DNA of 64,000 nt from Trichostrongylus colubriformis (GCA_963978905.1 OZ022260.1:6437725-6501724), one strand, 5' to 3'. Counted from the first letter of the stretch, positions 36,401 through 57,465 are shown. The notes: generated by a model not told the origin, from the letters alone. Numbers and translations: made by a program.

Positions 36401-39400
36401 CACCTTGTGCATTAGCTTTTGAACCAGCGGTTTTTCTCTGGTCATCTTCAGTGATCCATCAGCCAATTGACGAGCCGTATCTACAGCGATTCTCTCTAGA
36501 TATCTGAATGATGAATGCGATCGGTTCACACTCCCACCGGTCCAACAAACGCTCAACTTACTTGTGGGTAGTTATTGCAGCAGGCGCAATACCATCACCG
36601 AGCGGCTGAACCACGGAATCTACCAAGCCTATTTTCTTCGCCTGTAAATTCACCGTCTCGTGATAGCCACAGAAACACTTAGAAAATGACACCATATGGA
36701 AGTGTATGCTTCACTCATACTCTGCGACGCAACCGCAATTAACAAGTTGACGACAAGCGCGTTCTCACGTTCTGTCGCGCGAGGCGAAACGCAAATTGCT
36801 CTGGTGGCGAGCACATTTTAACAGTGACCAAGATTACCCACGAGCTTCATTTTTCTAGTTTTTTTTTTCGAGAATAAATATACAGCTTTGAGTAGTACAC
36901 AGATTCACAAAGGAGATATAGGGAAACAGCGATGTCCATGAATGTTTATGGGGGTTTATTTGAATTTATAAATTTCCCGGAAATCACCAGTTTGGCAAAG
37001 AAAACCAAGGCAAAGTGTAATGGATGCATTGTTACCCTGAAGCTTTCAGATCACTCAATAATGATAAGTTCTGGTAGCTGGTAGTTCACAACTGAAGTAA
37101 AAACTTTAAAATTAAATGGATACCATACGCGAATACATTTAGACACACATTTAGGAACTTAAAATAGCCACTTAATTGGAAAACAGCGAATTTTTTGTGA
37201 TTTGGCTACATTTGAATGCTATCCGACACCATTGTCGGACATTGTCCCATAAGACGGACCAGCAGTCGGACAACGTTGTCCGACATAGTCGTCAACGAAT
37301 TAAAGTGGTTGCCGCAAGCATTCAAACAAGCACGCTCTGCGACAGGACCGAGCAAAGACTGAGGGCTGGAGAAAAGAAAGAAATTTCCCATAGAAATCGC
37401 CGCCACCTACCTCTCTTAGTGACTGGAGATGGTCGGTGGTTCTCTTATCGTGAAAAATCATAAATGTACTGGGCAGCAATGCTGTGACGATCTTTTTTTA
37501 AGTTTGGAGACAAACCTTCAACTTATGATCAACACCAGTATTGGAAAAGAAGATGAGTCGTATTTCTAACACTCCCTAGCGATCTAAATGTTGCCGTGCT
37601 CTCTGATTCCGACGGGTTCCTAGAAGAGTTCGCATAGAAAGTGAGATTCGCGTCACAGAGTATGACCGCAGCTTTGAATGAGCGCTTCACGCAACAGCTG
37701 CAAGATACCGCCGCAACGCACGAATGCTATCTTTCACAACATTCGACTCAACAGGGGGGAGAGGAGGGGGGAGGCGGTGGGGGCACCCTCAGTCATCCAT
37801 AAAAAGTGCCAACTATTATGTGGATCTTGAAGAAATTCAGGTGTCCACAGCCTTGGTACCTTTCCACGAAATCGACTGGGGAAGGGTCGCTGGCACCAGA
37901 TACTATATCGGAGGTCAAGAAACGTACTGGACGTGTGGTGTGAAAGCCAAACAGTCTTAAGACAAAAGACCGCTATTGCAGGAATATAACAACAAAAGCT
38001 TAAAAACTGCCACATAACGACAAAAATGGATATTTTCTTAAAGTCCACTAAAAGAATGTTTAGTGAAGGTACCAACACCACTATCACAAAATCACCTTGT
38101 CAGCTTTGACCTTCTTTCCTGTAAGCATCATATCGAGTGCATTCTGAATTGAGACAAGTTTCGGTAACCGCTGAGTACCACCAGCTCCAGGAAGTAGGCC
38201 TAACATCACCTAAAATGAATTTTTCTGCACATTCTCTCCTTGTGAAAGTGGTATTTTCATGTAATTACTTACTTCAGGTAACGCAAGCTGAGTTTTATTA
38301 TCGTTGACAGCGATGCGATAGTGACATGCCATCGCCAGTTCCAGTCCCCCACCCATACAACTTCCCATAATCGCTGCTACTATCGGTTTTCCTGATTTTT
38401 CTATTTTCTCGAACTGCTCCTGGGCTTGCCTGAAAAACATTCTTTGAAAATCTATTTTCTTCAACAATAATCAAAAACTGGACATCACCTTGAAATATTC
38501 GTACCATCCGCGGGTGTTTTTGTATTTCTCAACATAGTAACATCGGCACCAGCAATGAAACTATTTGGTTTGCCTGACATTAGCACTACAGCCTTTATCG
38601 ACTCATCACGTCCTACCTGAAAAATAAAGAACCATAAGGTATTTATTGGAGAGCTGGCTGCCACAGAGGGGACAGACCTTTTCAAATGTATCCTGTAGCT
38701 CCCTGCTCAATGCCTCATTCAGTACGTTTTCCTAGAAAAGACAGAAGTTCGAATATGCAAGTAAATATGTCACAGAGGTATATGAATCGTGACACACCTT
38801 TGCGCTAGCAATGTCCATTTTGATGACTGCAACATCGCCTTGCTGTTCTAACTTGACGCTTCCTGAAAAACAATAGGCTTGCTGTAGCAATAGCAGATTG
38901 TTTTGAACGGAACTCTTCACGCTTCCCAATTCACAAGTGGCTCAGGAATTGATTTAGGGCCTTCAAATGAAAGCAACTGGGGATGATCGCCGGCTGTTCC
39001 AATGCCCAATAGGTTTATACCACCTCCTCAGCTTCTGAAGTGAACGATACCAGAGGATACAGGAAGATGTTCATGAGAGGAGAATCATTACAATGTACAG
39101 GACACTTCATCGGTGTGTTCTTCACAAAGTTCGGTATACATGAAGTGCCATCTGTAGAGGTCGGGTGAAGTTTTTAGAGGATAGGACATGGTCAAAGAAA
39201 TGAAAAGCACACAAAAACGAAGCTAAGCCCTGCCTTCGTGGTATAAGTGTGGGCTGAAATGTCCCCTCCTTGGAAGTTACGTCAAAAGTCCGAACTCAGT
39301 ACCAGAATACTTTGGCGAGGTCAGCGATAATTTTCTGGGAGAGATAAGGAATGATATCGTCTAGTCGGTTTAGTAGCCATCTGTGTAGAATCAAAACTAT

Positions 39401-40047
39401 CATGGGAGAATGAAAAAGGCTTACGAAAAAAGAGACCCGAAGAGAAGTGTTAGGCTGAAGATGGGATAGCTACAGGGAACGGCGTTAAGGAAGCCCTCTC
39501 TCGGATGAATGCAGGGATTTGACGTAGTAGACACAATATATTATCGTATGCACTTCTCTTCCGAGGGCGATATACGAAACTCTGGATGCAAAAACACAGG
39601 TTCGATGACAAAAAGTAGGGAGTCACGTTCTGAAGGGTACACTGGGCTAAGGCAGTACTTCGTGTTGTTTTACCTTCCGAAATTTCACTCCGAAAACACC
39701 TCCTACCAGATAACAATCAATGAGACATAAACAGATCAATAGTCAATCAAATGTTTCTCGAAAATTCAACCAACCTTGTAGCGACATCGTGACCGAGAAA
39801 CGTCGCACTAGTGGCGCTGAAAAAAAGTAATGAAGCCGGTTCCATGATTGAAATCATATAGGAAATTGCACCAACAGGACAAAAGAAGGAAGACTGTTGT
39901 TTCCACGCCTCAAGACAATAAAATATGTGTCGCAAATTACATTTCGCACTGGGATATGTAACAGTTGCCAACTAGATGGAAGGACTTGATGTTGATCAAA
40001 AAGGACTTACCGATGAGTCTAGTTCGATGAGTGAGGCGCGACAGCAT
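30409..40047 (-). CDS. HADHA: HADHA, mitochondrial trifunctional enzyme alpha subunit (complete, 22 exons)
   Basis: Long-chain enoyl-CoA hydratase / 3-hydroxyacyl-CoA dehydrogenase of mitochondrial beta-oxidation. Exons: 40011-40047, 38798-38862, 38678-38731, 38489-38616, 38273-38429, 38096-38209, 36562-36641, 36404-36503, 36167-36223, 35935-36042, 35342-35448, 34878-34977, 34694-34779, 34169-34301, 34010-34084, 33196-33336, 32987-33136, 32801-32933, 31482-31575, 31338-31428, 31087-31227, 30409-30468. Phases agree; 736 aa (human 763). Exon 1 encodes a basic presequence, [13 protein letters not shown]. The hydratase domain shows [24 protein letters not shown] and the [19 protein letters not shown] region with the two expected glutamates. 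The dehydrogenase shows [12 protein letters not shown] (Rossmann) and [15 protein letters not shown] (catalytic His). The protein ends [11 protein letters not shown] tttcctccag acceptor precedes the ATG by 25 nt. One intron holds a 900-bp mariner element. Confidence 0.95.
30690..30825. repeat. HADHA intronic repeat, copy 1
   Basis: Shares gattattcggaagcg(t/c)tttcaccat and the following ~110 bp with 35625-35760, both inside HADHA introns and in the same orientation, moderately diverged. Confidence 0.7.
31849..32748 (+). mobile_element. decayed 900-bp mariner element in a HADHA intron
   Basis: Inverted ends TTAGGTTGTAAGGAAAGTT and AACTTTCCTTACAACCTAA, flanked by TA on both sides. The interior retains a mutated [15 protein letters not shown] stretch matching the mariner SPDLAPTDYHFFKHL-type block around the third catalytic Asp. 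Not functional. Confidence 0.88.
35625..35760. repeat. HADHA intronic repeat, copy 2
   Basis: Diverged copy of 30690-30825. Confidence 0.7.
36642..38095. other. longest repeat-poor HADHA intron
   Basis: 1.45 kb. Includes a cluster of gtcggacattgtc-type inverted words at 37225-37290 and a G-run near 37755-37775. No gene seen on either strand. Confidence 0.45.
38863..40010. other. first HADHA intron
   Basis: 1.15 kb between the presequence exon and the hydratase exons. No supported feature. Confidence 0.6.
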
Positions 40048-41014
40048 CGTGGCGACCTTGACCCAACTGTTTCTGGAGGAAAGCAATTTGAACTATTGCG
40101 AACACTTATGGGCACGAGAACTTATTAGAGCATTCAATTCCGATTTCTCTAAAACTTCTGCCCTTCAAAAGAGACCGAAGAGACCCAAAAGTATCTTATG
40201 GACAAATATGAAAGCGCTTAAGGATGTTGGAAGAATAGATCAAATTTGAGAATTTCACAGCGTTTTTTGAGGAATAACTCCAAAGAATGACCAAAGAACA
40301 ACCAGAATGTTTACATTCCTCGGAATTCGCCATCCTTCGCTACCGAATACATTCATAGTTTAGAGATAATTTCTACATGCTTTTCTAGATTAAGAGCTTG
40401 CATTATTTTTGCCAATTTCAACTATCCAGTATATGTTTTGGCCATGGAAAAACGGCTATTCAGATGCATAGCGGGAAAAGGTGATGAGAAGTGTTTGGTG
40501 ATAATATCAAGCATCAACAAGAAGGATCTAGTAAGGTATTGATGCAAGAGCGGACTCTCGACGACGAACGCGGGACAAAGTACGAAGTACATCAGACTGA
40601 GGCCGAGCCCGATCGGCGTTTACCGATATGGATTAGTTCACGGGCTACGGTACCCCATGACTGGCAATCATGTTCATTATTCATCTATTCACCTTTCTCT
40701 ATCTTAGAAAACTCGGTCAAGCGCTAATAACTACTATGAACCAAAAGTTAAGAAGCATAAAGATCTCCAAGTTTTTGTTTTCATTTTTGAAGTTTCGAAC
40801 TTTGCAAAAATAAAATAGAAAACGCAAGATATCAGAACGGTATCCAATGCCTGGCACTGTAATGTTAATCCTAGTTTAAAAGAACTACAAGGGCCAAACA
40901 AGATTCTCAAGGTGGTCGTGATGCAAGACATTTCTGCAGATGCGGATGAGACCCAAATTAGGCGCGTCTATAAATATAAATGAACAATAAATCCTATTAC
41001 AATAATATTCATTA
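40048..41014. other. upstream flank of HADHA
   Basis: Presumed promoter side of HADHA. No recognisable regulatory motif or gene. Open frame 40031-40249 on the plus strand overlaps exon 1 of HADHA and is a shadow. Confidence 0.45.
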
Positions 41015-41140
41015 CTAAAAATCCTGAACATCAGGTGGGAGCGGACGCATCTCGTAAGGTACGGTGAAATCCCTGATGTTGAAACCAGTGGTGGGCACCA
41101 GAACATCAGTTACCACAATGGAATATGTTTGGCCGAACCT
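41015..41140 (-). CDS. possible 3'-terminal exon of an unidentified gene
   Basis: Behind a ttctcag acceptor, 41 codons read RFGQTYSIVVTD, then VLVPTTGFNIRD, FTVPYEMRPLPP and DVQDF, then stop. It looks like protein but I do not recognise the family. Other exon-like pieces upstream on the same strand: a segment near 41500 reading WVVGEGYGASIALETT, one near 42015-42065 (IPTTLKSAISPCPCS with a GTAAGT donor) and one near 42190-42245 (LFVPICEVLQRCIDAD). Phases do not join cleanly, so no model is given. It lies 1.3 kb downstream of the nanos stop and may be a separate gene, a decayed gene, or chance. Confidence 0.3.
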   Translation of the reverse strand, partial: RFGQTYSIVVTDVLVPTTGFNIRDFTVPYEMRPLPPDVQDF

Positions 41141-42438
41141 CTGAGAACTTTTACCATCTCTGTTTGCGGGTGTGAAGGATAATTACGTGTGGAAACAATC
41201 AACGAGTAAGGACCAGCTATCTCACGGGCTAATCCTGCAATCCGAGGTGAGCGAACGGTTGCGCACGCTACGATTCACATGTGATGCTTACAAGGCAATC
41301 ACACCGCATGAGCACGAAGCGTCTATTCCCTTACAGCTGCATACGCATCTCGACAAAAACACTGCAAACAGTAGGTACGTCCGCAATACATTCTTATTAG
41401 GCATGAAAGCAGAGCTGTCTATTTAAGAACCAAAAAATTCCAGAACAGTTTTATATTATGAAAGCGCATACCCGCTGCTTTGATAGTCGTCTCCAGTGCG
41501 ATAGATGCTCCATAACCCTCTCCGACGACCCACTGTGACCTCATTTAACCGATGGTTTTAACACATTTCAGCAGTACACGAGAGACAGCCATAAGCTGAG
41601 CAGCTCACCTCCGCAGAGGTCTTCGGACCAGTTCCCGAAACCTGATGAGGTTCGCTTTCACGGTAGATAGACCGAAACCATGATTAATAGTTATCAAAAA
41701 AAAAATTGGAGAAATTGAAGCGCACAAATCTCAAACACAGATGACTGTCTGATAAGACCGCTTGTTAGTAGGTCAAAGTTAATGCGTGAAATCTTCATTA
41801 ATTTTCTAAAGAACTGCGATATTTGCATGCAGATTACAAAATGAGATAAACACTGATGAACGCAAATTCAACATAATCAAACACTTCAAAATAGAATTCG
41901 AACAAACCCATTTCTAATGCGAAGCAACCATGTAGCTAATTCAATACTACACGATAAGGTCCTTTGTATCGAGCAAAGATGGTGCCGAGACACAGACCCG
42001 CAGACTTACTGCTACAGGGGCACGGGCTAATAGCGCTTTTCAACGTAGTTGGGATTCTAAAATAATCTCACAATAGTTCAACCGGTCAACAGATCCTACC
42101 GCTCTGAATTCGAATATACCGCTTGAATAGAGGGTATCCTGTTTAGAAGCTGTCAATACACCGCGTACTTTACCTCAAAGGTCATACACGTCTATCGGCA
42201 TCAATACAACGCTGCAGAACCTCGCAAATGGGAACAAAGAGCTGTCACTAAACAGAAGTCATATGTACAAAACAGTTCAGGCATTAAGAAGGGATGTCAA
42301 AATACCAAGCGAAAACGTGAGTGAAATAGCTTCAAAGAAATGAATACGAAGTGAACAGTAGTTAAAACAACTTCAAAAAAAACTACTTCCAAGGAGCCGC
42401 AAATGTCATCTCCATAACTATGCAAAATTCTGACGCCG

Positions 42439-50958
<8,520 letters not shown>

Positions 50959-51096
50959 CAGCGGTGAAGATGGGAATTGATTGAACACGTCATCCAGTGG
51001 TCAGCCGGATGGCGTCCACAACATGTGGAATCGCGTCCCAGTCGTGGCGCGCCATGTACAACAAGTGGGCACTTGGAAACGCCTGTTCCCCGGATA

Positions 51097-51426
51097 GGCC
51101 GCGTTCATACCAAATTGAATGAGAGTTTTGGCGCATCGGCGCAAAGTTAAATATACGTATCGATCGAGAAAATTAGCGCATCGGCGCATCCGCTATTGGA
51201 GAGAATTGGCGCGTTTGCTTCATGCATAAGATACGTATCGATCAGGAAAATGAGAGTATTGGCGCATCCGCGATTGAAAGAATTGGTGGATCGGCGCATA
51301 CGCTATCTTGGCTATTTGCCACAATGCAAACGAACTGATGGGGTGGTACGTGGGATCGCCAAAAATCCCAAATCGCGGATGCGCCGATGCGCCAACACTC
51401 TCATTCAATTCGGTATGAACGCAGCC
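51097..51426. repeat. 330-bp foldback with GGCCGCGTTCATAC ends
   Basis: Ends ggccgcgttcataccaaatt and attcggtatgaacgcagcc, flanked by ATA on both sides. The interior is built of repeated ttggcgcatc(c/g)gcg words in both orientations. It lies 139 bp upstream of the nanos start. Confidence 0.85.
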
Positions 51427-51504
51427 ATAGCAAACATAGGAAAATGGGCATATCAAACCGTCCCATGTGTGAAGGACGTGAAAGACGACGGTAGGAGTGG
51501 CTGG

Positions 51505-51938
51505 TTTAAAGGAATCGTCCACGGAAAATGAGTTTTTGTGTTACCCATATACTTATGTTGTATTTGCCTAATGTTGGTCTCATGCAAAATTTCACGCGAA
51601 AAAATGTGAATCTGGCTGAGATACAGCACCACAAAGTGCGGTCCCAGTGGGCGGGGCCTCCGTGTAAAAGCCTCGTCCCGTCTTCCGCCCCCGTTGGGAA
51701 CGGAGAGTGGGGCTGTTTACGTAACCTTCTGTTTCTACAATGCGTCTCCGACCACGGCGGACGACGGGACAAGGCTTTTACTCTTAGGCTCCGCCCACTG
51801 GGACCGCACTTTGTGGTGCTGTATCTCAGCCAGATTCATATTTTTCGCGTGAAATTTTGCATGAGACTAACATTAGGCAAATACAACATAAATATATGGG
51901 TAACACAAAAACTCATTTTCCGTGGACGATTCCTTTAA
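51505..51938. repeat. foldback MITE, family A
   Basis: Ends tttaaaggaatcgtccacgg and ccgtggacgattcctttaa. Arms are nearly identical for about 150 bp. Closely similar to 61114-61518. Confidence 0.93.
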
Positions 51939-52027
51939 CTGATAACACCGGACACTGAATACGCCACCAATTACGGCCATTGGAGCGTGGGGGGGGGGGG
52001 GGGGGAGGGGGGCATTTGATGGAAGCA

Positions 52028-52198
52028 ACGCAGCGTTCACTACTTCGCGACTTCGTGCTTTGCGATTTTGCAGTGTCGCGGCTGCGCACGCGATGTTGCG
52101 GTAGTGCACAATCTCAAGATCGTTGTATTGCGTGCGAGAGTAAGCCGCAAAATGCAGAATCATAAAATCGCAAAAACGCAAAGTCTGACGGCGGCCTT
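52028..52198. repeat. GGCCGC-family foldback, decayed left end
   Basis: Mirrored gattttgcagtgtcgcggct words and a right end cgcaaagtctgacggcggcc. Confidence 0.75.
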
Positions 52199-52304
52199 GG
52201 GGGCGCTCGACAAAGCGTAAACCGCGCCTTACTTTTGCTAGTTGGGCTTCTGCTAGTTAGGCCCTCCAGCTTTCCCAGGCTTAAGCATAAATAGGACAAA
52301 AAAA

Positions 52305-52700
52305 CAATTTCGGAACTATTCGGCTATTACAACCCCAGTGGGGGTCGATTGAGGCAAAAAATTTTTTTTGCTAAAACTTTGCCTACAGGGGTAATTGAGG
52401 CCCCTGATCACGAATAGCACATTGGTTTTGAACGTTGGCGCAATTTTGCACCAAATTGGCGCAACTATTGCACCAAATTGGCGCAACTATTGCACCAAGG
52501 TCATTCTCACCAAATTTGGTAGAAACTTGGTTATAGGGGTTATTTGCTCTTCGTGAATACTGCTCTTCGTGCTCGGGGGGTGAATATCTTCGTGATCAGG
52601 GGCCTCAATTACCCCTGTAGGCAAAGTTTTAGCAAAAAAAATTTTTTTGCCCCAATCGACCCCCACTGGGGTTGTAATAGCCGAATAGTTCCTTAATTTC
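52305..52700. repeat. foldback MITE, diverged family D
   Basis: Ends ttcggaactattcggctatt and aatagccgaatagttcctta, with ccccagtgggggtcgattg mirrored and a thrice-repeated caccaaattggcgcaac interior. Confidence 0.88.
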
Positions 52701-52977
52701 TAGTCGACAATGTTTCTTGGCGAGCCAATTCGTTCGACGCCATCCCTCAAAGCTCTAAAGGTTAGTGTTAGAGTCTCAGTCTCAGGAGTGCCCCCCCTCC
52801 CTCCCTCCCTCCAACCAACTGCACCGGAAACATTTCAAAAACAATCACTGGGACGATATATACGTTCCGGAAGATTCGCGTCAATCACTATCAGCCGTGA
52901 GAACAAGCAAATGGCGTCAGCATAACAGATAGTCTAGCAAATGGCTTGGAAGTAAGAATAAGAATGGATAAGAATGG

Positions 52978-53105
52978 TCGCCGTCAGACCTCTCGATTTT
53001 GCGGCGTCGCACTTTCGCAATAAATGCTTCGACCCTGAGGTTTTGCGTTGCTGCAACCTCGCGTGCGGAGCCGCAAAATCGCGAAGTCTGGCAGCGGCCT
53101 ATGAG
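52978..53105. repeat. GGCCGC-family foldback
   Basis: gtcgccgtcagacctctcga on the left, cgcgaagtctggcagcggcc on the right. Confidence 0.75.
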
Positions 53106-53585
53106 GCTGTGTCGCGAGATGACAAAAGAACCGCGAATACTGGCCGTCCGTAAGCATAAATTTTGATACGGAAAACGGTAGCCACTCAAAGTACGCAATC
53201 AGCAAGTGATTAAATTTTTACGTACAATCTGAGCGCACAGTATCAACGCAGCCGAAAACGTGGACCAGCAACGCGCGATCGCGACACAGACGACTTTTCC
53301 TACCACATGCTGCATTTAGTGGCAAGCATCCACCTTCACTTTGCTTGAAGAACATATCAGACTCACGAATCTGCACTTTGCAAGTGAAGCCAGCATTGCA
53401 GAATTGCGCAAGTTTTACATTTGCAGTAGGAGCCTAAGCCCGTGGGCACAGGTGATAATGCCAATTCCACTGGTTCAGCTGGCTTCTACGTTCCAGTCTC
53501 CGGTGTCAAATACCTAGAGCACAGTTGAGCCCTGTCCTTCCCCTGACACGTGAGAAAAATTAGAAGCACTACTTTACCTAGATAA
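53106..53585. other. intergenic, no gene seen
   Basis: Nothing recognised. Confidence 0.4.
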
Positions 53586-53852
53586 TTAAAGGAACCGGAA
53601 GGGGTCCGAAACAAGAGTGCAAAGAAATGAGCATTTTGTAACGAACACTGAAGGTTCGAAGCGATAAGGAAAAAACCCGGATTCGAAAGCGCGACGCTGC
53701 GGTGTGTATTCGCATCCCATTCGCATCCAACACAGACTTTCCGAGTTGTCCGCTGTAGGAGACGGGCCACGGGCCAACGTTGGTTGTACCACCTGACTCC
53801 CAGCGCAGTGGAGTGGCCATTCCCAACTACATTAGCATTCATGTAAGTACAT
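53586..53852. repeat. dispersed repeat, copy 2
   Basis: Copy of 13262-13541 without a mariner at its end. The long minus-strand frame 53486-53989 overlaps it and is not considered a gene. Confidence 0.85.
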
Positions 53853-54487
53853 CTAGAAACGATATAAGAAAGAACAAAGGAAAAAGTAAAAGGGAAAAAC
53901 AAATTTATAAAGAAAAATCTCCTCTGGGCAACATGCCAAGGCGTCAAATTGGCGAGGTTGTGCAATGACGGCCACTTAAACTCGTCCACACTACGTCTGT
54001 TCTACCGTAGGCCAAAATTACCCCATTCCGGTGTCTTTAAAGGCTCGGGAGGGTGGTAAGGAATTAAAGAGTATTTGAAACACCGATTTCTGCAAGCAAC
54101 ATTGAGCTCAGAAGAGATGTTTAGATGCACCGGGAAGGGGAAAGGAAGGAAAGCGTCTCAAAAGAGTTCTTTGTGAGCGACCACTCCGACTCAAAAAAGG
54201 TGATATGTGACGAAAATCGCGTTGATAAACATGCATTTTGAGCTACACTGCGATCTTATCGTGTTTCGCCTCGTAACTGCACGCTTTAGTGGCCGAGTTT
54301 CCTCCTAGCGGCGAGCAGGGAAGGCCGACGTCACTGCCATTTGACGTTGCGTAGGGAAAATTTCATTTTATTCATGATGATGATGTTAAGCGAAGCAACA
54401 GCAACAAACAAGTGAGACAATGAGAGACTATAAGCGATTGGATAGGAAACAAGGCTTATGTTCAAGAAAAATCGGTGCTAACTCAGC

Positions 54488-54712
54488 GGGTGTCAATGTA
54501 GTTGGAGAGAGGGGGCACCCATTGTCGCATTGTCGTTCCTCACCCAATAGCGTTCCACAATCATCCGTTTTAACACACAGGTGTATAATTTTACCTAAGC
54601 TTCTTTAGAAAGGAGTAAAGGCTGCCCCCAAACCAAGGCTTAGGCTAAAAGCGTAGACGCCGAGCGCCGATCACAGTGGAGTGCCCCCTCCAACTACCTC
54701 AGCACCACCTAA
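54488..54712. repeat. foldback element, family E
   Basis: Left caatgtagttggagagaggg, right gtgccccctccaactacctc, inner ccaaggcttaggctaaaagc. Confidence 0.75.
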
Positions 54713-55847
54713 CGAACTGCAAGTGTTACCGTGGGCCAGGATTGCTCTCTCTCTCGGTGCCCTCGAAGCGCATATCTTGCCTGGGTTTGCTTGGAACCCT
54801 AGGGGATGGAAAGAACCTTTTGCATCTTGCTGCCTATCGTTTGACAGCCACGGACACCGAACATAATGCGATGTATTCACTCTTGTAGCACCCCAAACCT
54901 CATCAATCAAGGTATTTAATCGCAAATTGTTCAAACGCAAAATCAGACATTTCTGGACCCGTGTCCCTCCGTTCTGTACCAATTCTGTGGGGCAGCCATG
55001 TGTAAACATCGAAGAATCAGTCTCCACTTGATTTTCGACCACCAGTTCCTCCGGCCTTCAAAACTTTCATGAACTAACCCGAGCATTGAAATCGAAGCTT
55101 CCCAGCGTGGCGATACCATGAGGTCGTTGTCGATCCGCCTTCTCCACAAATTGCAAGTGGGTCTTTTCTCGAATAAGATGATGCGGACTATCCTGGACCA
55201 CCGTGGGTTGGCCCATGTTGAATTGGTGTACAGCCGGCTTTGTGTCCACTTTGCGCATACTGCCAGACATTGCCAAAGGCGAATGAGAAATGATTAGTCT
55301 CATCGTAGGCGATTCCCAGGCTTATTTTTTGCCACGCCTCTCAATTCCCACCGCTAACCGTGTGAACTACCGTCAACCATTGAGAGCGCGCCGATCGTGA
55401 TTGGTCAATTCTTGCCACGCCCCTCGATTCCCAGGTCGATTTCTGCCACGCCCCTCAATTCCCACGGTCGCCTGGGTAACTTCGGTTTGTGCATGGGTTT
55501 TAACGCGTACAAACGTCTATGGATCGTGTATGGTCATTTCCGGTAATAATGCGGTGGGAAAACTCCTTTTTTAACCTGTTAGAAGTTACTAGGGATGATC
55601 ACTACTTGGTGAACATAGCGAAGTGCCACCATCGATATCCTTGCCTAAGCCTGAGGAAGGAAATCGGGGTTGAACGTTGGATTACGTGGAAAATCCGAGT
55701 AAGATCCTCCTCGAACCTATCCCGGCCACATGACCCCGCTCTCTTCCATGATTGGTCAGGACCTGAAAGCGGTATAATAGGTCTGTTTAAGAAGTTCTCA
55801 AATAAAATTCGACCCTGACTTCAGAAGAACTCTTGGTGCCAATGTAG
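54713..55847. other. intergenic, no gene supported
   Basis: Short frames on the minus strand (54943-55303) have no recognised domain. Three copies of a ttgccacgcccctc(g/a)att(c)ccca word occur at 55335-55465. Family E-like cctaagcctgaggaagg near 55645. Confidence 0.4.
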
Positions 55848-56085
55848 TTGGGGGTAGGGCCACTTCGCTGTGCTCAGATCTGACGTTCTTTTTACCTAAA
55901 TTTTTAACCTGGGCCTTAGTTCAGGGTAGTTGAGGCGGAAGCCCCTACTCCCCTGAAGCAAGGCTTAGGTAACTATATTCACTCGAGTATACAAACTGAT
56001 AATTGTGGAACGGTTTCAAGTGAGGGACGACAGCGCTACAATAAGATATGCCCCCCCCCCCTCCCAACTACAGTAACACCGAACT
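55848..56085. repeat. foldback element, family E
   Basis: Left ccaatgtagttgggggtagg, right C-run then ctcccaactacagtaacacc. Confidence 0.75.
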
Positions 56086-56339
56086 CCTCATCTTACTACC
56101 TTGACAGTGGAGCCTTGGGAAGGGGCCTCTTTTCATCCTCCTGAGGCTCAGTCTAAAATATGCTATCGAGGTGCATGGTGACTACTGGGATACTACCCTT
56201 GTGAAAAAGGATGGAAAGCTACTGCTTTCCCATCCCGCTCCCCCAACTCCAGCAGCAGCGCGATGTCAAGGAGGAAGTCAAATCGGTTGCTCCTTTATTT
56301 TTGCGGTACGATCGCACACTCATGGCTGTAGCTCTCTTA

Positions 56340-56580
56340 AGCCTTAGCTAGTGTTCAGAGTGCGCGATAAGGCGATCAGACATAAAGGAAACAATACGAA
56401 TGGATTGGGCGATCAGGCGATTCAGGCGTATCGCAGCTTGATCGATACGTATCCTTTCCTTTCTGCTAGATCACGTGATCACGCGATGTCCGAACCGCGA
56501 GATCACGTGATAGTCTCAACCATTTGGCCCTACCTAATCGATACCATCTTTTCTCCTTTCACCTGGTCATCCTTACGTTA
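56340..56580. other. cluster of GATCA / TCACGTGA words
   Basis: Seven GATC-containing words and two TCACGTGA palindromes (near 56471 and 56503) in about 240 bp. It may be a decayed repeat or a protein-binding cluster; no coding evidence. Confidence 0.35.
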
Positions 56581-56804
56581 GCATAAATTACGACTGAACG
56601 ATACGTTATTCCTTGCAACATACCAGGTTCGTGATAACGATTTCTCATGTAGACGTCAGACATAGTGTGTGGTACGTGATTACACCACATTGTGGATGAG
56701 TTGTTGTGTGCGATCATCTACGATCATCATCAACCCACAAAGAAAACCCGAAAAACGCGATTGATAATCCAACGCTTTGCCGCCGCCCTGTGACTTATTA
56801 CAGA

Positions 56805-57173
56805 AAGAAAACGACGACGATCAGCGCAATTATCCACGCCACGCAAGCGTCGTGGTCGTCATTTCAATGATAACGAGATAATTAGTGACCGAGAAACAAT
56901 GCGGAGACCGGGTGATGAACGACGTCTTACCGCGCAACCCCCACATCCCAAGGGTGGGCTGGGCGACAGGGACGGACAGCAGGGACAAGACGACGAAGAC
57001 AAAAGCGAGATTTCGCTCGCTATCCTTTATCCACGCTATCGATCTCGACCGCTATCTGTCATATCACTTTCGACTTCGTTTTCTACAAACACAAATATAT
57101 TTGATTTCCGTGAATTACTGCTCCAGCCTAATTGGTTCCGTTATCTCGAAATGCAGAGGAGATTACCGTAAAA
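56805..57173 (+). CDS. possible charged, NLS-like exon of an unidentified gene
   Basis: After a ttattacag acceptor, an open frame reads KRRRSAQLSTPRKRRGRHF, then a D/E/G/Q-rich middle (GDRDGQQGQDDEDK) and a hydrophobic end, with stop at about 57173. Basic-acidic composition is typical of nuclear proteins, but the region is low complexity and no domain or partner exon was found. The overlapping frame starting at 56885 looks less protein-like. Confidence 0.2.
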
Positions 57174-57465
57174 TTCAAGGCCTACTTTTGAAAAGAGTGG
57201 GCCGTTACGGTGCAGTTGTGTGTCACCCCGCCCTCTGTTTATTTCTCTGTGTACATTGTGTCACTGCTCTTCGAAATAAGAGCTATATCGACTATTTTAA
57301 TTACCGCACAGTTTATTTTTTCTCTTTCTTCTTTGCTATTATTATATTTTGAACAATGTTTGTTTTTGCCAAGTTTTTATGGTGAAACTACTAAGTCTTA
57401 TTAAATCTCTTCCTAAGTTGTATTTTACTATAAACTGAATTACTTTGAAAAATAATCATAGTTAA

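Noticed and set aside
53486..53989. 167-aa minus-strand frame
   Set aside because: Spans a dispersed repeat also found at 13.3 kb; no domain and no consistent coding in the other copy.
54676..55303. Set of 60-120 aa frames resembling a gene cluster
   Set aside because: No splice-joined model or domain; likely old repeat sequence.
56885..57352. 155-aa plus-strand frame
   Set aside because: The alternative frame from 56805 has better exon character; the C-terminal part is AT-rich read-through.
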